DNA from: an uncultured Planctomycetota bacterium
Lineage (GTDB): Bacteria > Planctomycetota > Phycisphaerae > Phycisphaerales > UBA5793
Length of the DNA stretch: 64,000 nucleotides
Assembly: GCA_900696685.1 (NCBI GenBank)
Contig: CAADHA010000029.1
Location: 19,679-83,678 of the forward strand
Reading direction: 5' to 3'
Shown here: in pieces, positions 17,081 to 26,648 of the stretch
Position numbering within the stretch: position 1 is the first letter of the stretch
How the letters are laid out: each line of letters begins with the position of its first letter
Notes under the pieces: model-generated
What the model was told of the DNA's origin: nothing
The model's input: only the letters and a program-made list of their open reading frames with translations
The model's database searches: none
Position numbers and translations under genes: made by a program

Positions 17081-18552
17081 CACGACCCTCCCTGTCTGCA
17101 TGGAACGATGAACCAGAAGCGGCTTCCCTTGCCGGCTTCGCTCTCGACACCGACTTCGCCGTGGTGAACGGCCTCGACGATCTGCTTCACGAGGTTCAGG
17201 CCCAGACCGGTCCCCTTGGCCACTCGCTCGTGCTTGTCCACGCGGTAGAACTTGTTGAAAAGTTTCGGCATTGCGTCGGCGGGAATTCCCAGGCCCGTGT
17301 CGGACACCGAGACCATGACGCTGCGGTCGCAGTCAGTCAGGTCCGGGGCAACGGTGACGCGCCCGCCCTCCGGCGTGTACTTGATCGCGTTGGAGATCAG
17401 ATTGGTGATGACCTGCTTGATCATGTCGCGGTCCACCTCGGCATGGCAGGCCTGGTGCGGGCGCTGGAGGTTGATCCTGATCTTCTTCTCGGCGGCCTGG
17501 GGCATGAGCAGGTCCGCCGCCTCCTGCGCGATCACCACCAGGTCCACGTTCTCCCAGTTCGCTTTGATCATCCCCGCCTCGATGCGGCTGATGTTGAGCA
17601 TGTTGTCGATCATGCGGCCGAGACGCTCGGCCTCGTGCTGCATGATCTCGTAGAACTCGCGGCGCGACTTGTCGTCCCGTGCTTCACCGTCGAGAAGCAT
17701 CTCGATGTAGGCCTTGATGGAACTCAGTGGCGTTCGCAACTCGTGACTGGCTTTGCTGACGAACTCGTTCTTCATGCGGCTGACCTGCCGCTCCTGCGTG
17801 ATGTCGTGGAGAATGGTGACGACGCCTGCGCCGCGGCCGGCGCGGTCCCCGCCGGGCGCAGCCTCGCGCGTCGGATCACACAGCGCCGACAGCGACACTT
17901 CGACGTTGAGCGGTTCCGGCTCGCGCGGGAGCACGCACTCGGCCAGGCGCCGCCCGGACGTGCCGCCGCCTTCCGCCGCTTCATTGATCAGCCCGACGAT
18001 CTCGGACTCGCGCACGACTTTGGAGACCGGCTTGCTGATCGCCTCGTCGCGGCTGAACTTGAAGAGGGACGCAGCCGCGTCGTTGGCCATCACCACCTCG
18101 TTGAACTCGTTGGTCACAAGCACTGCGTCGCGCAGCGAGTGAAGCACGTCGGAGAGATGCTGCACCTCCGTCTCCGCCAGGTGCCGTCGAATCTCCATCT
18201 GTCTGAACTGCGAGCGGATGGAGCGGCACTCGGACGCGAGGCGTTCCACGACTTCAAGATGAAGGCGCGCGATCGCCTCGAGCGGGCCGATGAGCCGCCC
18301 GGCCGGCGCCTCGGACGGTTCCGACGCGCCAACGGTCAATTGCAGGCTCGCGAGGTGCTTCTGGATCACCCAGGCGGCGGCGAACGCGGCGGCAGCCGTC
18401 ATCAGGGCCGCGAAGAGGGCGTAGAGGACCATCGTTGCGGGAGGCGGCAGGGTAACGCCGCTGCTCAGCGCCGCCGAAAGGACCGCGGCCGCGACCGCCG
18501 CCACGGCTCCGACTCCCCCCGCCGCCAGCGAGATGATCCACGCCAGTTTCAT
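17080..18552 (-). CDS. Membrane-bound PAS sensor histidine kinase
   Basis: The 490-residue kinase has two membrane helices (about residues 4-30 and 41-64), a PAS domain near 132-255 and a HisKA dimerisation helix with phospho-acceptor His270 in SKASHELRTPLSS. The ATPase domain has the N-box NLISNAIKYTP, the G1 box DTGLGIP and the G2 box GTGLGLNLVKQIVE. There is almost no periplasmic loop, so the signal is probably sensed in the membrane or through the cytoplasmic PAS domain. It is the first gene of the four-gene signalling operon and overlaps the receiver gene by four bases. Confidence 0.92.
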   Translation of the reverse strand: MKLAWIISLAAGGVGAVAAVAAAVLSAALSSGVTLPPPATMVLYALFAALMTAAAAFAAAWVIQKHLASLQLTVGASEPSEAPAGRLIGPLEAIARLHLEVVERLASECRSIRSQFRQMEIRRHLAETEVQHLSDVLHSLRDAVLVTNEFNEVVMANDAAASLFKFSRDEAISKPVSKVVRESEIVGLINEAAEGGGTSGRRLAECVLPREPEPLNVEVSLSALCDPTREAAPGGDRAGRGAGVVTILHDITQERQVSRMKNEFVSKASHELRTPLSSIKAYIEMLLDGEARDDKSRREFYEIMQHEAERLGRMIDNMLNISRIEAGMIKANWENVDLVVIAQEAADLLMPQAAEKKIRINLQRPHQACHAEVDRDMIKQVITNLISNAIKYTPEGGRVTVAPDLTDCDRSVMVSVSDTGLGIPADAMPKLFNKFYRVDKHERVAKGTGLGLNLVKQIVEAVHHGEVGVESEAGKGSRFWFIVPCRQGGS

Positions 18553-18626
18553 CCTCCGCTCTCCTCGTTGTCCCGGCAGGTTTGGAGTCGATCCGGCCTC
18601 ACGGCCTCAGCACTCCGCCTTGGCGT

Positions 18627-19949
18627 TCAGCGATTCTGCTCCTCGGTCTCCGTGTCCACTCCGGCCAGTAGCAATTCCTGCGCGCGGGCGCTGCCGGGCA
18701 CGACCATTCGTGCGGTGCGGAACGCCTCGACCGCCTCTTCGCGGCGGCCGCGGGCCTGAAGGGCCAGACCGAGCAGGATGTAGGGTTCCTCATGGGCCGG
18801 GCGCAGGCGACAGGCGCGCTGGTAGTCTGCAATCGCATCGTCGAGCCGGTTCTCTCGCTCATGCAGCATCCCGCGAAGCAGGAAACTCTCAAAGCGGTTC
18901 GGCCAGACGGCGATGGTGCGGCTCACGACGTTCTGCACACGGCGCATGTCGCCGAGTTCAAGCGCCACGCTGCCGAGTTCGAACCACATCTGCGGGTCGC
19001 TCGGGTCTTCATCGACCAGTTTCAGGTAGATGGAGCGAGCCTCGACCAGGCGGTTGCCGGCCGTAAGGCACAGTGCCTTGAGGTGCCGAAGATCGCGGCG
19101 CGAGGCGAACTCGGGATCCTTGAGGAGCAGGTCGAGGTAGTACTCAGCCTTGGCGTGGTTCCCCGCCTTCATGTGGCAGATGACCAGCACTTCCATGATG
19201 CTCTTGTCCTCGGGCATCAGAAGGAGGGCCTTGTGGAAGTGATCGGCCGCGACCGCGGGCTGGTCGCGCAGCATGGCGACGTGGCCCTGCGCCCGCTTGA
19301 CGGACGCGTTGTTCTCAAAGTGATGGCGCGAATCGTGGATCAGCCGGTCCGCCTCGTCGAGGCGACGCATCGAGATGAGTGTTTCGAGGGCTGCGAGCAT
19401 GTAGTCCGGATCGGAGTCGTCCGTGCTCAGCGCTGCCGCGTAGCGCTCGTAGGCCTTCTGCGGATCGGACCAGCGTTGAAAGACCAGGCCCGAGTAGTAG
19501 TGTGCATCGCCCAGGTTCGGATTGAGGGCGATCGCCCGGTTGAAAGAAGCCAGCGACGCGTCCAGCCGGTTCATCTCGAAGAGCACTCGCCCGCGAAGGA
19601 GGTGGTAAGTCGGCTCACCGGGCACGAGTGAAATGGCCGCTTCGATGTTGCCCAGCGCGTTCTTGAGGTTGCCGACCTGGAAGTCCTGGCGCGCCTGCTG
19701 GGCGGCAAGTTCGGCGCGATTGCCGGTGTAACGCTCCCGCGCCTCGCTGCGGGCCTGCTCGGGCGCCGTCTTGCCCGCACACCCGCCCAGGAGAATCACG
19801 CCCGCCGCGCACGCGGCCAGCAGCGCAAAAACCACTGGGCCTCGGGCGCCGACATGTGAACGAGGCGCCTTCGGTTGATCTGCGATCTCGCCTCCGCCCC
19901 GGGCCACCAAACTCCTGACTGCTGAACCTGTCTGCATGGCTGCTCCCAT
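18627..19949 (-). CDS. TPR-repeat lipoprotein in the secretion cluster
   Basis: A basic leader and a hydrophobic helix end in a lipobox-like LLGGCAG at about residue 57, pointing to a lipoprotein. The remaining 380 residues contain about eight to nine tetratricopeptide repeats, recognisable by patterns such as LGDAHYYSGLVFQRWSDPQK and EPYILLGLALQARGRREEAV. PilF/PilW-type TPR lipoproteins help secretins reach the outer membrane, and this gene lies directly after the secretin gene, which supports a pilotin-like role by inference. The exact start is uncertain because the N-terminus is long for a lipoprotein; an in-frame ATG at 19937 is an alternative. Confidence 0.8.
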   Translation of the reverse strand: MGAAMQTGSAVRSLVARGGGEIADQPKAPRSHVGARGPVVFALLAACAAGVILLGGCAGKTAPEQARSEARERYTGNRAELAAQQARQDFQVGNLKNALGNIEAAISLVPGEPTYHLLRGRVLFEMNRLDASLASFNRAIALNPNLGDAHYYSGLVFQRWSDPQKAYERYAAALSTDDSDPDYMLAALETLISMRRLDEADRLIHDSRHHFENNASVKRAQGHVAMLRDQPAVAADHFHKALLLMPEDKSIMEVLVICHMKAGNHAKAEYYLDLLLKDPEFASRRDLRHLKALCLTAGNRLVEARSIYLKLVDEDPSDPQMWFELGSVALELGDMRRVQNVVSRTIAVWPNRFESFLLRGMLHERENRLDDAIADYQRACRLRPAHEEPYILLGLALQARGRREEAVEAFRTARMVVPGSARAQELLLAGVDTETEEQNR

Positions 19950-19997
19950 CGCGTTCTTCGATGATTGCCGCAGGGTCCTGGCCCCGCAGGCGAGGCG

Positions 19998-22526
19998 TTA
20001 CTTCGAGGGCGCACCGTCCGTGGGCACTTCGGCCAGTCCGACGGCGGCCGGCTCGCTTGCGGGCGAGGCCTTCAGCCCGCGCTGCGCCATCACCCACGCG
20101 TTGTACCGAGCCAGCGCCGGACCGAAGTGAACCGCACCCATCGGGCTCAGCGAGAGGCTCACCGCGAGCGCCTGCCCGAGTTGCAGATTCTGCTCAGCGT
20201 TCTGAAGGGCGAAGTCCCGCCTCGACAGACCCTGCAATGCCTGGGTCGACGCGCTTGCCCCGTTCTGCTGAAACGCCTTGGGATGGTTGAAGGCGTTCTG
20301 ATCGATGTTCCAGACCATGTCGCCCTCGGGCGTCTGGCAAAGGCCGTAGTCGTACCAGTCAACGCAGATTGAGGGATCAGCCGAGTTCGTTCCGCCCCAG
20401 GAGATTTCCTTCTGCCCGGACGCGGACTTGCCGGACGGCGTCGTAGAAGTTGTGGACTTCGCCTGCGCTGCGGTCTTGCTGTTGGCAGGGCCGACAGTGT
20501 TCGTCCTGGGCGCCGGACCCGAGACCGACGCGGCAACGGGCGTGCCCTTGTCAGCGATTGTGTTCATGTTCTTCGCCGGCGAAGGAGTGAGGAGCGGATC
20601 AACGCCGCTCGGGGTCTTGGCGGCATTGTCGCCGGCCTGGCCCAGCGCAGAGGTGTCCGCCATCTGGTTGAGGCCCGACTCGATGCGGGCGTTGGAGAGA
20701 TTGCGCATGATCGAGCCGTTGAACCACTTGTCCGACTGCCCCAGCAGGCGCTCGCGCATCTGGATCACCTGGGGCTGCGTGCGCTTGAGGCTCAGAGAGA
20801 CGTCGATGTGCCAGAGTGCGAGTTCGAAGTCACCGGCGGCGATCGCCTCCTCGGCCTTGAGATTGTGGTCATTGGTCTGGCGGTCATTGCTCCAGAAGAG
20901 CACGCCGCGACGCGCCCCGAGCCGCGCATCCTCGACCATTTCGTTGGCGCGCTGGCCCTCGGCGATGAGAATCTCGTCTCGCATGATCGAGGGCGTGATG
21001 AGGAACGTGATCTCACTTCGGCGCGTGGTGTCTTCCTTGCCCTTGAAGGCGGCCCCGATGATCGGGATGTCGCCGAGCAGGGGGACCTGGCGGCGCGTGA
21101 GCGTCGTCTCTTCCCGGAACAGGCCGCCGAGCACGATCGTGTGCCCGTCGCGCACCACGACGTTGGTCTGGAGTTCCTGCGTGATCTGATCGGGAATGGT
21201 GAACGTGCCGCCGTCGCTCCCCGTCACGTCGCGGATGATGCCTTCCGAAACGCTGGGCTTGAGTTCCATGCGGATGAAACCGTCCTTGCCGACGAAGGGC
21301 CGGAAGATCAGTTGAGTACCCGTGTCGAGGAACTGCACGGTCTGGGTCGTGCTCGTCTCTGTCGACGTCGTCGAGAGGTAGCCGATGCGGCGGCCGATGA
21401 GGATCTGCCCGCGGTTGCGGTTTACGGCGAGGACGCGCGGCCGGGAAATGACCGTTGTGTCCACGACCTCATCGAGGACGCGCAGAAAGACCGAGATGTC
21501 ATCGGAGACGACGCCGATCTTCAGTCCGCCGGCCCGCTGCGTCTGACCGACGTTGGAGCGTCCGGCGAACGCCTTGTTGTCGCCGGGCTGGAAGCCGCTC
21601 TCTCCTGACCCGCTGAGCAGGTTGTCCACGGCGGAAAGCGGATTGGAGAAGTCGAGGAAGTTGACGTCGGCGAGGATGGTCCAGTCGATGCCGAAGGCGT
21701 TGTCCTCGTTGAGCGTGCTCTGGAGGACGGTGGCTTCGACGAGCACCTGCTGCGGCCGGGTGTCGAGTTCAGTCAGAAGGCGCGCGATTTCCTCGACCTG
21801 CTCCGGATAATCGTGAACGACCATCGTGGCGTAGGAGGCCCAGTTGTCGGCTCCGCCGTCTGACTCTTCCGCCTTGAAGCCGGCCGCCACCTCGCCGTTG
21901 ATCGCGATCGTGCCCTTCTCGGAAAGAAGAGGCGTGACGAAGATTGATGCGTCTGCGGCGTTGAGGTAACTGAGTTCGAACCGGCGGTAGACCAGTTGCC
22001 GCGCCGCATCCTTGATCGCGCGGAGTTCCTCAAGCGTGTAGACCTTGATGAAACTGCCCTCCTCGACATAGCCGTAGCCGTTGCTGTTGAGGATGGCGTC
22101 GAGGGCCTCGAAGAAAGTCACATCGTAGAGGTCGGCGGACACCGTGCCGCTGACGTTCTTGGAAACGATGATGTTGCGCTGGCTCTGGATGCTGAGCATC
22201 TGAAGAACCTTGGCGAGGTCCGTGTTCTGCACGTGGATGTCCACGGTGGAATGGGCGGAGACCTCGACCTTGCCCTCGAGATCGCTGGACTCGGAGCCGC
22301 CCCCCGACCGGCCGGCGGGCTGGGCGGGCGGATTGTTGAGCCAGGAATCCAGGCCGGTCTGAGCGAGGGCCGGTGAGGCCAGGCTCAGCGCCGCGGCACA
22401 GGCAAGAGAGTACCCCCGCAATGATCCCAGCAGGAAGAAGGATCGCGAGGCCGTGGCAAGCGAAGTCGGCGGGAAGGCGGCAATGCGCGGCGTCCCACGT
22501 CCGGTCAGTCCCGTGCAGTTCATCAT
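19998..22526 (-). CDS. gspD: Type II secretion system secretin GspD
   Basis: This 842-residue protein forms the outer-membrane gate. A signal peptide ends near ALAQTG (about residue 57). An STN/N0-like domain follows (STVDIHVQNTDLAKVLQMLS), then N-domains, then the secretin core at about 370-530 with the hallmark VVVRDGHTIVLGGLFREE and VPLLGDIPIIGAAFK ... EITFLITPSI. The C-terminal 270 residues are a Ser/Thr/Ala-rich extension not found in typical GspD and may be planctomycete specific. The gene sits between the GspC/PilP-like and TPR genes. Confidence 0.93.
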   Translation of the reverse strand: MMNCTGLTGRGTPRIAAFPPTSLATASRSFFLLGSLRGYSLACAAALSLASPALAQTGLDSWLNNPPAQPAGRSGGGSESSDLEGKVEVSAHSTVDIHVQNTDLAKVLQMLSIQSQRNIIVSKNVSGTVSADLYDVTFFEALDAILNSNGYGYVEEGSFIKVYTLEELRAIKDAARQLVYRRFELSYLNAADASIFVTPLLSEKGTIAINGEVAAGFKAEESDGGADNWASYATMVVHDYPEQVEEIARLLTELDTRPQQVLVEATVLQSTLNEDNAFGIDWTILADVNFLDFSNPLSAVDNLLSGSGESGFQPGDNKAFAGRSNVGQTQRAGGLKIGVVSDDISVFLRVLDEVVDTTVISRPRVLAVNRNRGQILIGRRIGYLSTTSTETSTTQTVQFLDTGTQLIFRPFVGKDGFIRMELKPSVSEGIIRDVTGSDGGTFTIPDQITQELQTNVVVRDGHTIVLGGLFREETTLTRRQVPLLGDIPIIGAAFKGKEDTTRRSEITFLITPSIMRDEILIAEGQRANEMVEDARLGARRGVLFWSNDRQTNDHNLKAEEAIAAGDFELALWHIDVSLSLKRTQPQVIQMRERLLGQSDKWFNGSIMRNLSNARIESGLNQMADTSALGQAGDNAAKTPSGVDPLLTPSPAKNMNTIADKGTPVAASVSGPAPRTNTVGPANSKTAAQAKSTTSTTPSGKSASGQKEISWGGTNSADPSICVDWYDYGLCQTPEGDMVWNIDQNAFNHPKAFQQNGASASTQALQGLSRRDFALQNAEQNLQLGQALAVSLSLSPMGAVHFGPALARYNAWVMAQRGLKASPASEPAAVGLAEVPTDGAPSK

Positions 22527-22590
22527 GGTAATCTCTCCCCTTCCGAGGTCGGTCGCGGCGGCGTGAGCGGTCCACCATGTCCGGCCGGGT

Positions 22591-23187
22591 TTACCCCGGA
22601 GTGTCCATCTTCACTTCCACCCGCACCTGATCCTTCACCAGGATCACACTCCGCTTGAGCACACGCTCAAGCACGAAACCTTCAATCTGATCACCCTCGC
22701 GCACCACCCGGCCGTTGAGGACCGCGGCCGGTAAAGCGCCGACGATGACGCTGGACAGTCGCAGGCGCCCGGCTTGCGCTTCGATCGACTCGACCTGGCG
22801 GCGCTGCTCATCCAGAGCATCTTCGGGCGTATCGGATTGTGACTTGGGGGCAACGGCGCGAACCTCGTCCGGCTGCACTGGCTGGGAAAGCAGTTCCTTC
22901 GGCGCGGCGAAGATATTGCGCACAGGGCCGGCCAGGCTGTCCAGATAAACCACCGGCGCCGTCTCGATCGATGCACGCGCGGGTTTCGATTCGCCGCCCC
23001 CCCCGCCGGCCGGTAACGCGGCGCTCCCCTGGTCCGCAGGGTTCGCCAGGCCTGTCCGAGGCACGTCGCTGAGCAGGAGCAGCCTCGCCCAGAGCAGCAG
23101 CCCCACGACCGCCAGCGCGCACATCGCGCCGAACTTGCGGCGATCAGCCGTCATCCGAATCCACAGGCGCTGAAGGTCCTCGTTCAT
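22591..23187 (-). CDS. GspC/PilP-like inner-membrane coupling protein
   Basis: The 198-residue protein has a short cytoplasmic N-terminus, one membrane helix (FGAMCALAVVGLLLWARLLLL), a Gly/Ala-rich linker, and a C-terminal beta domain (LRLSSVIVGALPAAVLNGRVVREGDQ) of the kind seen in GspC HR domains and PilP. Such proteins link the inner-membrane platform to the secretin. The position between the PilO-like gene and gspD is the expected place. The ATG at 23187 has a GGAGACGGGG leader. Sequence alone does not separate GspC from PilP. Confidence 0.7.
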   Translation of the reverse strand: MNEDLQRLWIRMTADRRKFGAMCALAVVGLLLWARLLLLSDVPRTGLANPADQGSAALPAGGGGGESKPARASIETAPVVYLDSLAGPVRNIFAAPKELLSQPVQPDEVRAVAPKSQSDTPEDALDEQRRQVESIEAQAGRLRLSSVIVGALPAAVLNGRVVREGDQIEGFVLERVLKRSVILVKDQVRVEVKMDTPG

Positions 23188-23200
23188 CCCCGTCTCCACT

Positions 23201-23761
23201 TCACTTGGCCGGATTGGCCGTCTCGCCGGCGGACGCGATTCGGTAGCACGCATCGAGCCCGATCGTCGCCCTGACATCCCCCGTCGCCCTGTTCACTCCC
23301 GTGGCGGTGAGCGAACTGATGCGGACAAGCCGCGGGAGAGACTCGATGCGCCGAAGGAGCTCGACGACGACGTCGAAGGGGCCGGTGGTCTCGATAAGCA
23401 GCCCGCTTGTGGCTGTTGCACCTTGCGCAGATTCCTTGCCGCGGTTCAGTTTCGCGCCGCCGAGGTTCAGTTCCCGGATGTCCGCGGAGATCCCGCTGAT
23501 GACGCCGGCAACGTCGCCGGAGTCCGGGATCGCCCTGGTCTCCTCGCGCAGCCTCGTCTCGATCGCGGTCAGCCGATGGCGTGCGCGGTCGCGGGCGGCG
23601 TAATCCTCATCGGCCTGCGCCACGCGCTGGCTCAGCGCGCTCACTTCGGCGATGATGCGTCCGCGCTGCTGGTACGCCGGGCGCACCAGCGTCAGGTAGG
23701 ACGCCAGGGCCGCCGCGACGAGGATGCCGCCGTATTGGATCCGGCTCATGAGCGGCGTCAT
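23201..23761 (-). CDS. PilO/GspM-like assembly protein
   Basis: The 186-residue protein has one N-terminal membrane helix (YGGILVAAALASYLTLVRP), a coiled-coil stretch (about residues 33-75), and a small alpha/beta ferredoxin-like domain (GPFDVVVELLRRIESLPRLVRISSLTATG) typical of PilO. Its start overlaps the PilN-like stop (ATGA). Together with PilM and PilN-like proteins it should form the inner-membrane alignment complex. Confidence 0.8.
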   Translation of the reverse strand: MTPLMSRIQYGGILVAAALASYLTLVRPAYQQRGRIIAEVSALSQRVAQADEDYAARDRARHRLTAIETRLREETRAIPDSGDVAGVISGISADIRELNLGGAKLNRGKESAQGATATSGLLIETTGPFDVVVELLRRIESLPRLVRISSLTATGVNRATGDVRATIGLDACYRIASAGETANPAK

Positions 23762-24456
23762 GGCTGTCCCTCCTCGCCGGACGGGGCGTCGTCCGCCGGC
23801 GATTCCGGCACATATCGCTTCTCAAGATTCACCTCGAAACGCACCTTGAACTCGCGGTTCACCTGTCCCGCGATTGACTTCGTGCGATCGAAGTCCAGTT
23901 GCACGCGGTCGAACGCCTCGTGCGTTTCGAGGCGGCCGATGAACTCGGCGACCTGGGCGCCGTCGAGGCCGGCGCCTGTCAATGTAACGGAGAGGAACCG
24001 CACGATTCGGCGGTCTTCGGTCTTGCCCCCGCGTGTGCGGTTGATTTTCTGGCGGAGTTCCTCCATGGCGGAGGCGGCCTCGGCGCGTTGCGACATGCCC
24101 AGGTCGAGTTCGGTCACGTACAGCCCCTCGGGCATCTCGCGCCCGATCAGGGTCAGCACGGAGGAGACCTCGATAGGCAGGGCGAGGCGGTAATACTCGG
24201 CGAGGCGCTGAGCCGCCGCGTCTGCCTTCTTGTTGATCTCGAGCGCCTCGACGCGCACGGCTTCCAATTCGGCGGCGCGCCCCGTAAGGTCCATCGCCAG
24301 CGCCTTCATCCGGTTCACACCCACGCGCGAGTGAATCGCCAGCGCGCCGATGACCACGGCGGTCGCCAGGCCCAGGCCGATGAACCGCTGCCGCAGCCGC
24401 GAGTCGCCCAGGCGGCGCCGATAGGACTCCGGCATGAGGTTGATCGCAGGGGTCAT
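23758..24456 (-). CDS. PilN/GspL-C-like assembly protein
   Basis: The 232-residue protein begins with the PilN signature INLMPESYRRR, which in PilN contacts PilM, followed by a membrane helix (FIGLGLATAVVIGALAIHS), a coiled coil, and a C-terminal ferredoxin-like domain. Its start overlaps the PilM-like stop and its stop overlaps the PilO-like start, so translation is coupled. A Pro/Glu-rich tail of about 20 residues ends the protein. Confidence 0.82.
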   Translation of the reverse strand: MTPAINLMPESYRRRLGDSRLRQRFIGLGLATAVVIGALAIHSRVGVNRMKALAMDLTGRAAELEAVRVEALEINKKADAAAQRLAEYYRLALPIEVSSVLTLIGREMPEGLYVTELDLGMSQRAEAASAMEELRQKINRTRGGKTEDRRIVRFLSVTLTGAGLDGAQVAEFIGRLETHEAFDRVQLDFDRTKSIAGQVNREFKVRFEVNLEKRYVPESPADDAPSGEEGQP

Positions 24457-25682
24457 GCGGCGGCTCGCTTTCCGGAAGCCGCGGGCGGCGCAGGGCGTGC
24501 GGAGCCGGATCGCCGAAGCGGCGCGTACGAGGATTGGAACATCGAAGCACCCCTCATGCTCAATCCCGCCGCGACCGCCCAGTCGGTCAGTGACGCATGG
24601 CGACGGTCCAGGCGCATCTCGGCCCCGGTCACGTCGATTCCCTCCAGCGGACTGATGACACGGGCTTCCAGTTTCAGGTGTTCAGAGAGAATGGACGCGA
24701 GATTCGGCTCGCGGCTTTCGCCGCCGATGATGCAGGCGTACTCCGGCCGTGCACCGCGGAACGTCACGCTGTAATACCGCAGGCACAACGCCGCCTCCTG
24801 CGCCAGGTCGTGCATCAGCGGACGGATTGCCTCGAAGGCGGCCCGGCTCACGCGGTCGGCTGTCCCGCCCGAGATCGGCTGCCTCTGCCCGCCTCCCGTG
24901 CTCTCGCGGGTCGCCGGCTCGGAAGACTCCGCCATCCGCTCGATGCGCAGCTGCTTGGCCGCCTCCGGATCGAGGCTGAGGCGGTCCGAGACGGCGCGGT
25001 TGAAATCCCGGCCGGCGATGTCGATCGGCTTCACGAAGGCTGTCTCACGCCCGCGCGTGATGCATACCGTCGTGACGCTCAGCCCCACGTCGATGATCAG
25101 GCGCACCACCGACTCGTCTTCCTGCCGGCGCAGGGACCGCGTGAGCGTGCGGCACGAAGCGAGGAAGGGGGCGTCAACGGCAAGAGGGCGAAGGCCCGCA
25201 CCCAGGACCGCGTCGAGGCAGGTCGCCAGGTTGGTTCGGCGCGCGGCGATCAGGATCACCTCGTCGCGCGTGTCGTGCCCCTGCGCCACTTCGCCCGCGC
25301 GAATCGACTCCACCTCGAGTTCATCCATGGGAACCGTGAAGCGCTCCGACGCCTCCCACTTTACCGCTTTGCGGCGTTCATCGTCGGTCATGGAAGGGAG
25401 ACGGACGGCGCGGATGAGCAGGTCCGACGCGCTCGGGGCGAGCACGCAGGCATCCCCCCTGAAGCGGCTCATCTCCAGCGCACCCTGCATCGCGCGCTCG
25501 ATCTCGCTGCGCCTCTGCTGTGGTTCGTCGGACAGCGGATTCAGGAAGTTTCGCCTCGCCGCGGCGACCACGCGCAGCAGCCCGCCCTCCTCATGCAGCT
25601 GCATGAGTTTCACTCCGCTGGCGCCCAGGTCCACGCCGATGGGCAGCGTCGAGTTGTGCAGGAAGTTCCATCTCACCCGCAA
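24453..25682 (-). CDS. pilM: PilM-like actin-fold ATPase of the secretion/pilus machine
   Basis: The 409-residue protein carries PilM features: IGVDLGASGVKLMQL as phosphate-1 motif, DDERRKAVKWEASERFTVP, and LIIDVGLSVTTVCITRG as the phosphate-2 region. PilM is cytoplasmic and binds the N-terminus of PilN, encoded next with a four-base overlap. Finding separate PilM and PilN rather than a fused GspL makes the cluster a type II / type IV pilus hybrid. A Ser/Gly-rich insert near residue 255-275 and a basic tail are extra. Confidence 0.85.
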   Translation of the reverse strand: MRVRWNFLHNSTLPIGVDLGASGVKLMQLHEEGGLLRVVAAARRNFLNPLSDEPQQRRSEIERAMQGALEMSRFRGDACVLAPSASDLLIRAVRLPSMTDDERRKAVKWEASERFTVPMDELEVESIRAGEVAQGHDTRDEVILIAARRTNLATCLDAVLGAGLRPLAVDAPFLASCRTLTRSLRRQEDESVVRLIIDVGLSVTTVCITRGRETAFVKPIDIAGRDFNRAVSDRLSLDPEAAKQLRIERMAESSEPATRESTGGGQRQPISGGTADRVSRAAFEAIRPLMHDLAQEAALCLRYYSVTFRGARPEYACIIGGESREPNLASILSEHLKLEARVISPLEGIDVTGAEMRLDRRHASLTDWAVAAGLSMRGASMFQSSYAPLRRSGSARPAPPAASGKRAAA

Positions 25683-25704
25683 GATCCTTTCAACCCGGTC
25701 CGGC

Positions 25705-26265
25705 TCATTCGGCGTCGAGTCTGACCACGGATACGCGGCCTGTGAATCCGCTCACCAGGATGCGGAATCGATCCCCGTTGCCGCTGACGACGAGCGACCC
25801 GCCGATGCTCGATGCGTTCTCGCCGTTGACCGGTCCGCCGATCGCGTCATACGTGATGTAGCGGTTGCCCCCGTCAAAGCTCGCGCTCTCAATCGTGATG
25901 TCGCCGAATCTCCGGTCAGCGATGAAGTTGACGATGTAGCGGCCCGATCCGCCGTCGGAGATCGGGTCGAAGAGCACGTCGTTGTCCGGATCGAAGGGGT
26001 CGGCGAGCAGGCGGTATCCGCTGCCGTCCTCCTCGAATACGACGCGCCGCGCTGATTGCCGCGCCATCGCGTCGGACTGCGCGAACGAGAGATCGGCAAC
26101 GATGCGCCGCACCGCCGACTCGGTCTCGAAACTGACGGCATTGCGCATGTTCGGGATCAGGATCGAGGCCGCGATCCCCATGAGCGCGACGACGATGAGG
26201 ATCTCGATGAGTGTGACGCCCCGGCGATTTCGCGGGACGCTGGCGATCGGGTTGCGGTGATTCAT
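25705..26265 (-). CDS. GspH-like prepilin-type protein
   Basis: The 186-residue protein has a class III signal: basic leader, Gly at -1, then VTLIEILIVVALMGIAASILIP with Glu at +5. The globular part includes SAVRRIVADLSFAQSDAMARQSARRV, the GspH/FimT pattern, and a beta-rich C-terminus. It is probably a minor pseudopilin. The ATG at 26265 gives a leader of 15 residues; the longer upstream frame is Arg/Ser-rich and unlikely. The gene ends 22 bases before the PilM-like start. Confidence 0.85.
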   Translation of the reverse strand: MNHRNPIASVPRNRRGVTLIEILIVVALMGIAASILIPNMRNAVSFETESAVRRIVADLSFAQSDAMARQSARRVVFEEDGSGYRLLADPFDPDNDVLFDPISDGGSGRYIVNFIADRRFGDITIESASFDGGNRYITYDAIGGPVNGENASSIGGSLVVSGNGDRFRILVSGFTGRVSVVRLDAE

Positions 26266-26314
26266 GGCTGGTTCCTTCACGCTGGCACAGCAGCGCCCCG
26301 CCCACCCATCGACC

Positions 26315-26596
26315 TCACTTCTCCTCGACCCGTACGGGCGGCATCGAAGTGACCTTGACGCTGAACTCGCTCTTCTCGATGCTCCTGCGGAGCGCCTCGA
26401 CGCTGGCATTGAGCCGGCGAAGTTCCCGGATCATCTCCATCCGTTGGCTGCCGGCGTCGGGAATGCCCGTTTGCGGCTGCCCGGCCAGCGCCGTCGACGC
26501 GGGCAGGCCCCGGTCGGCCAGCAGCATGACGGCAAGCAGGCCGCACGTGACGGCGTTGATGGTCAGAACGGTTCGGAAGCAGTTTCGTCGGCGCAT
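26315..26596 (-). CDS. Small secreted or anchored coiled-coil protein in the secretion cluster
   Basis: The 93-residue protein has a hydrophobic N-terminal segment (VLTINAVTCGLLAVMLLADRG) and a short helix likely to coil (MEMIRELRRLNASVEALRRSIE), ending in a beta-like SEFSVKVTSMPPVRVEEK. A strong AAGGAGG site precedes the ATG at 26596. I do not recognise the family. It lies between two prepilin-type genes, suggesting an accessory membrane component of the pseudopilus platform. Confidence 0.65.
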   Translation of the reverse strand: MRRRNCFRTVLTINAVTCGLLAVMLLADRGLPASTALAGQPQTGIPDAGSQRMEMIRELRRLNASVEALRRSIEKSEFSVKVTSMPPVRVEEK

Positions 26597-26648
26597 GCCG
26601 TCCTCCTTCGCATGTGAGGCGAAGACGGAGCGGCCCGTGGTTCGCCCC

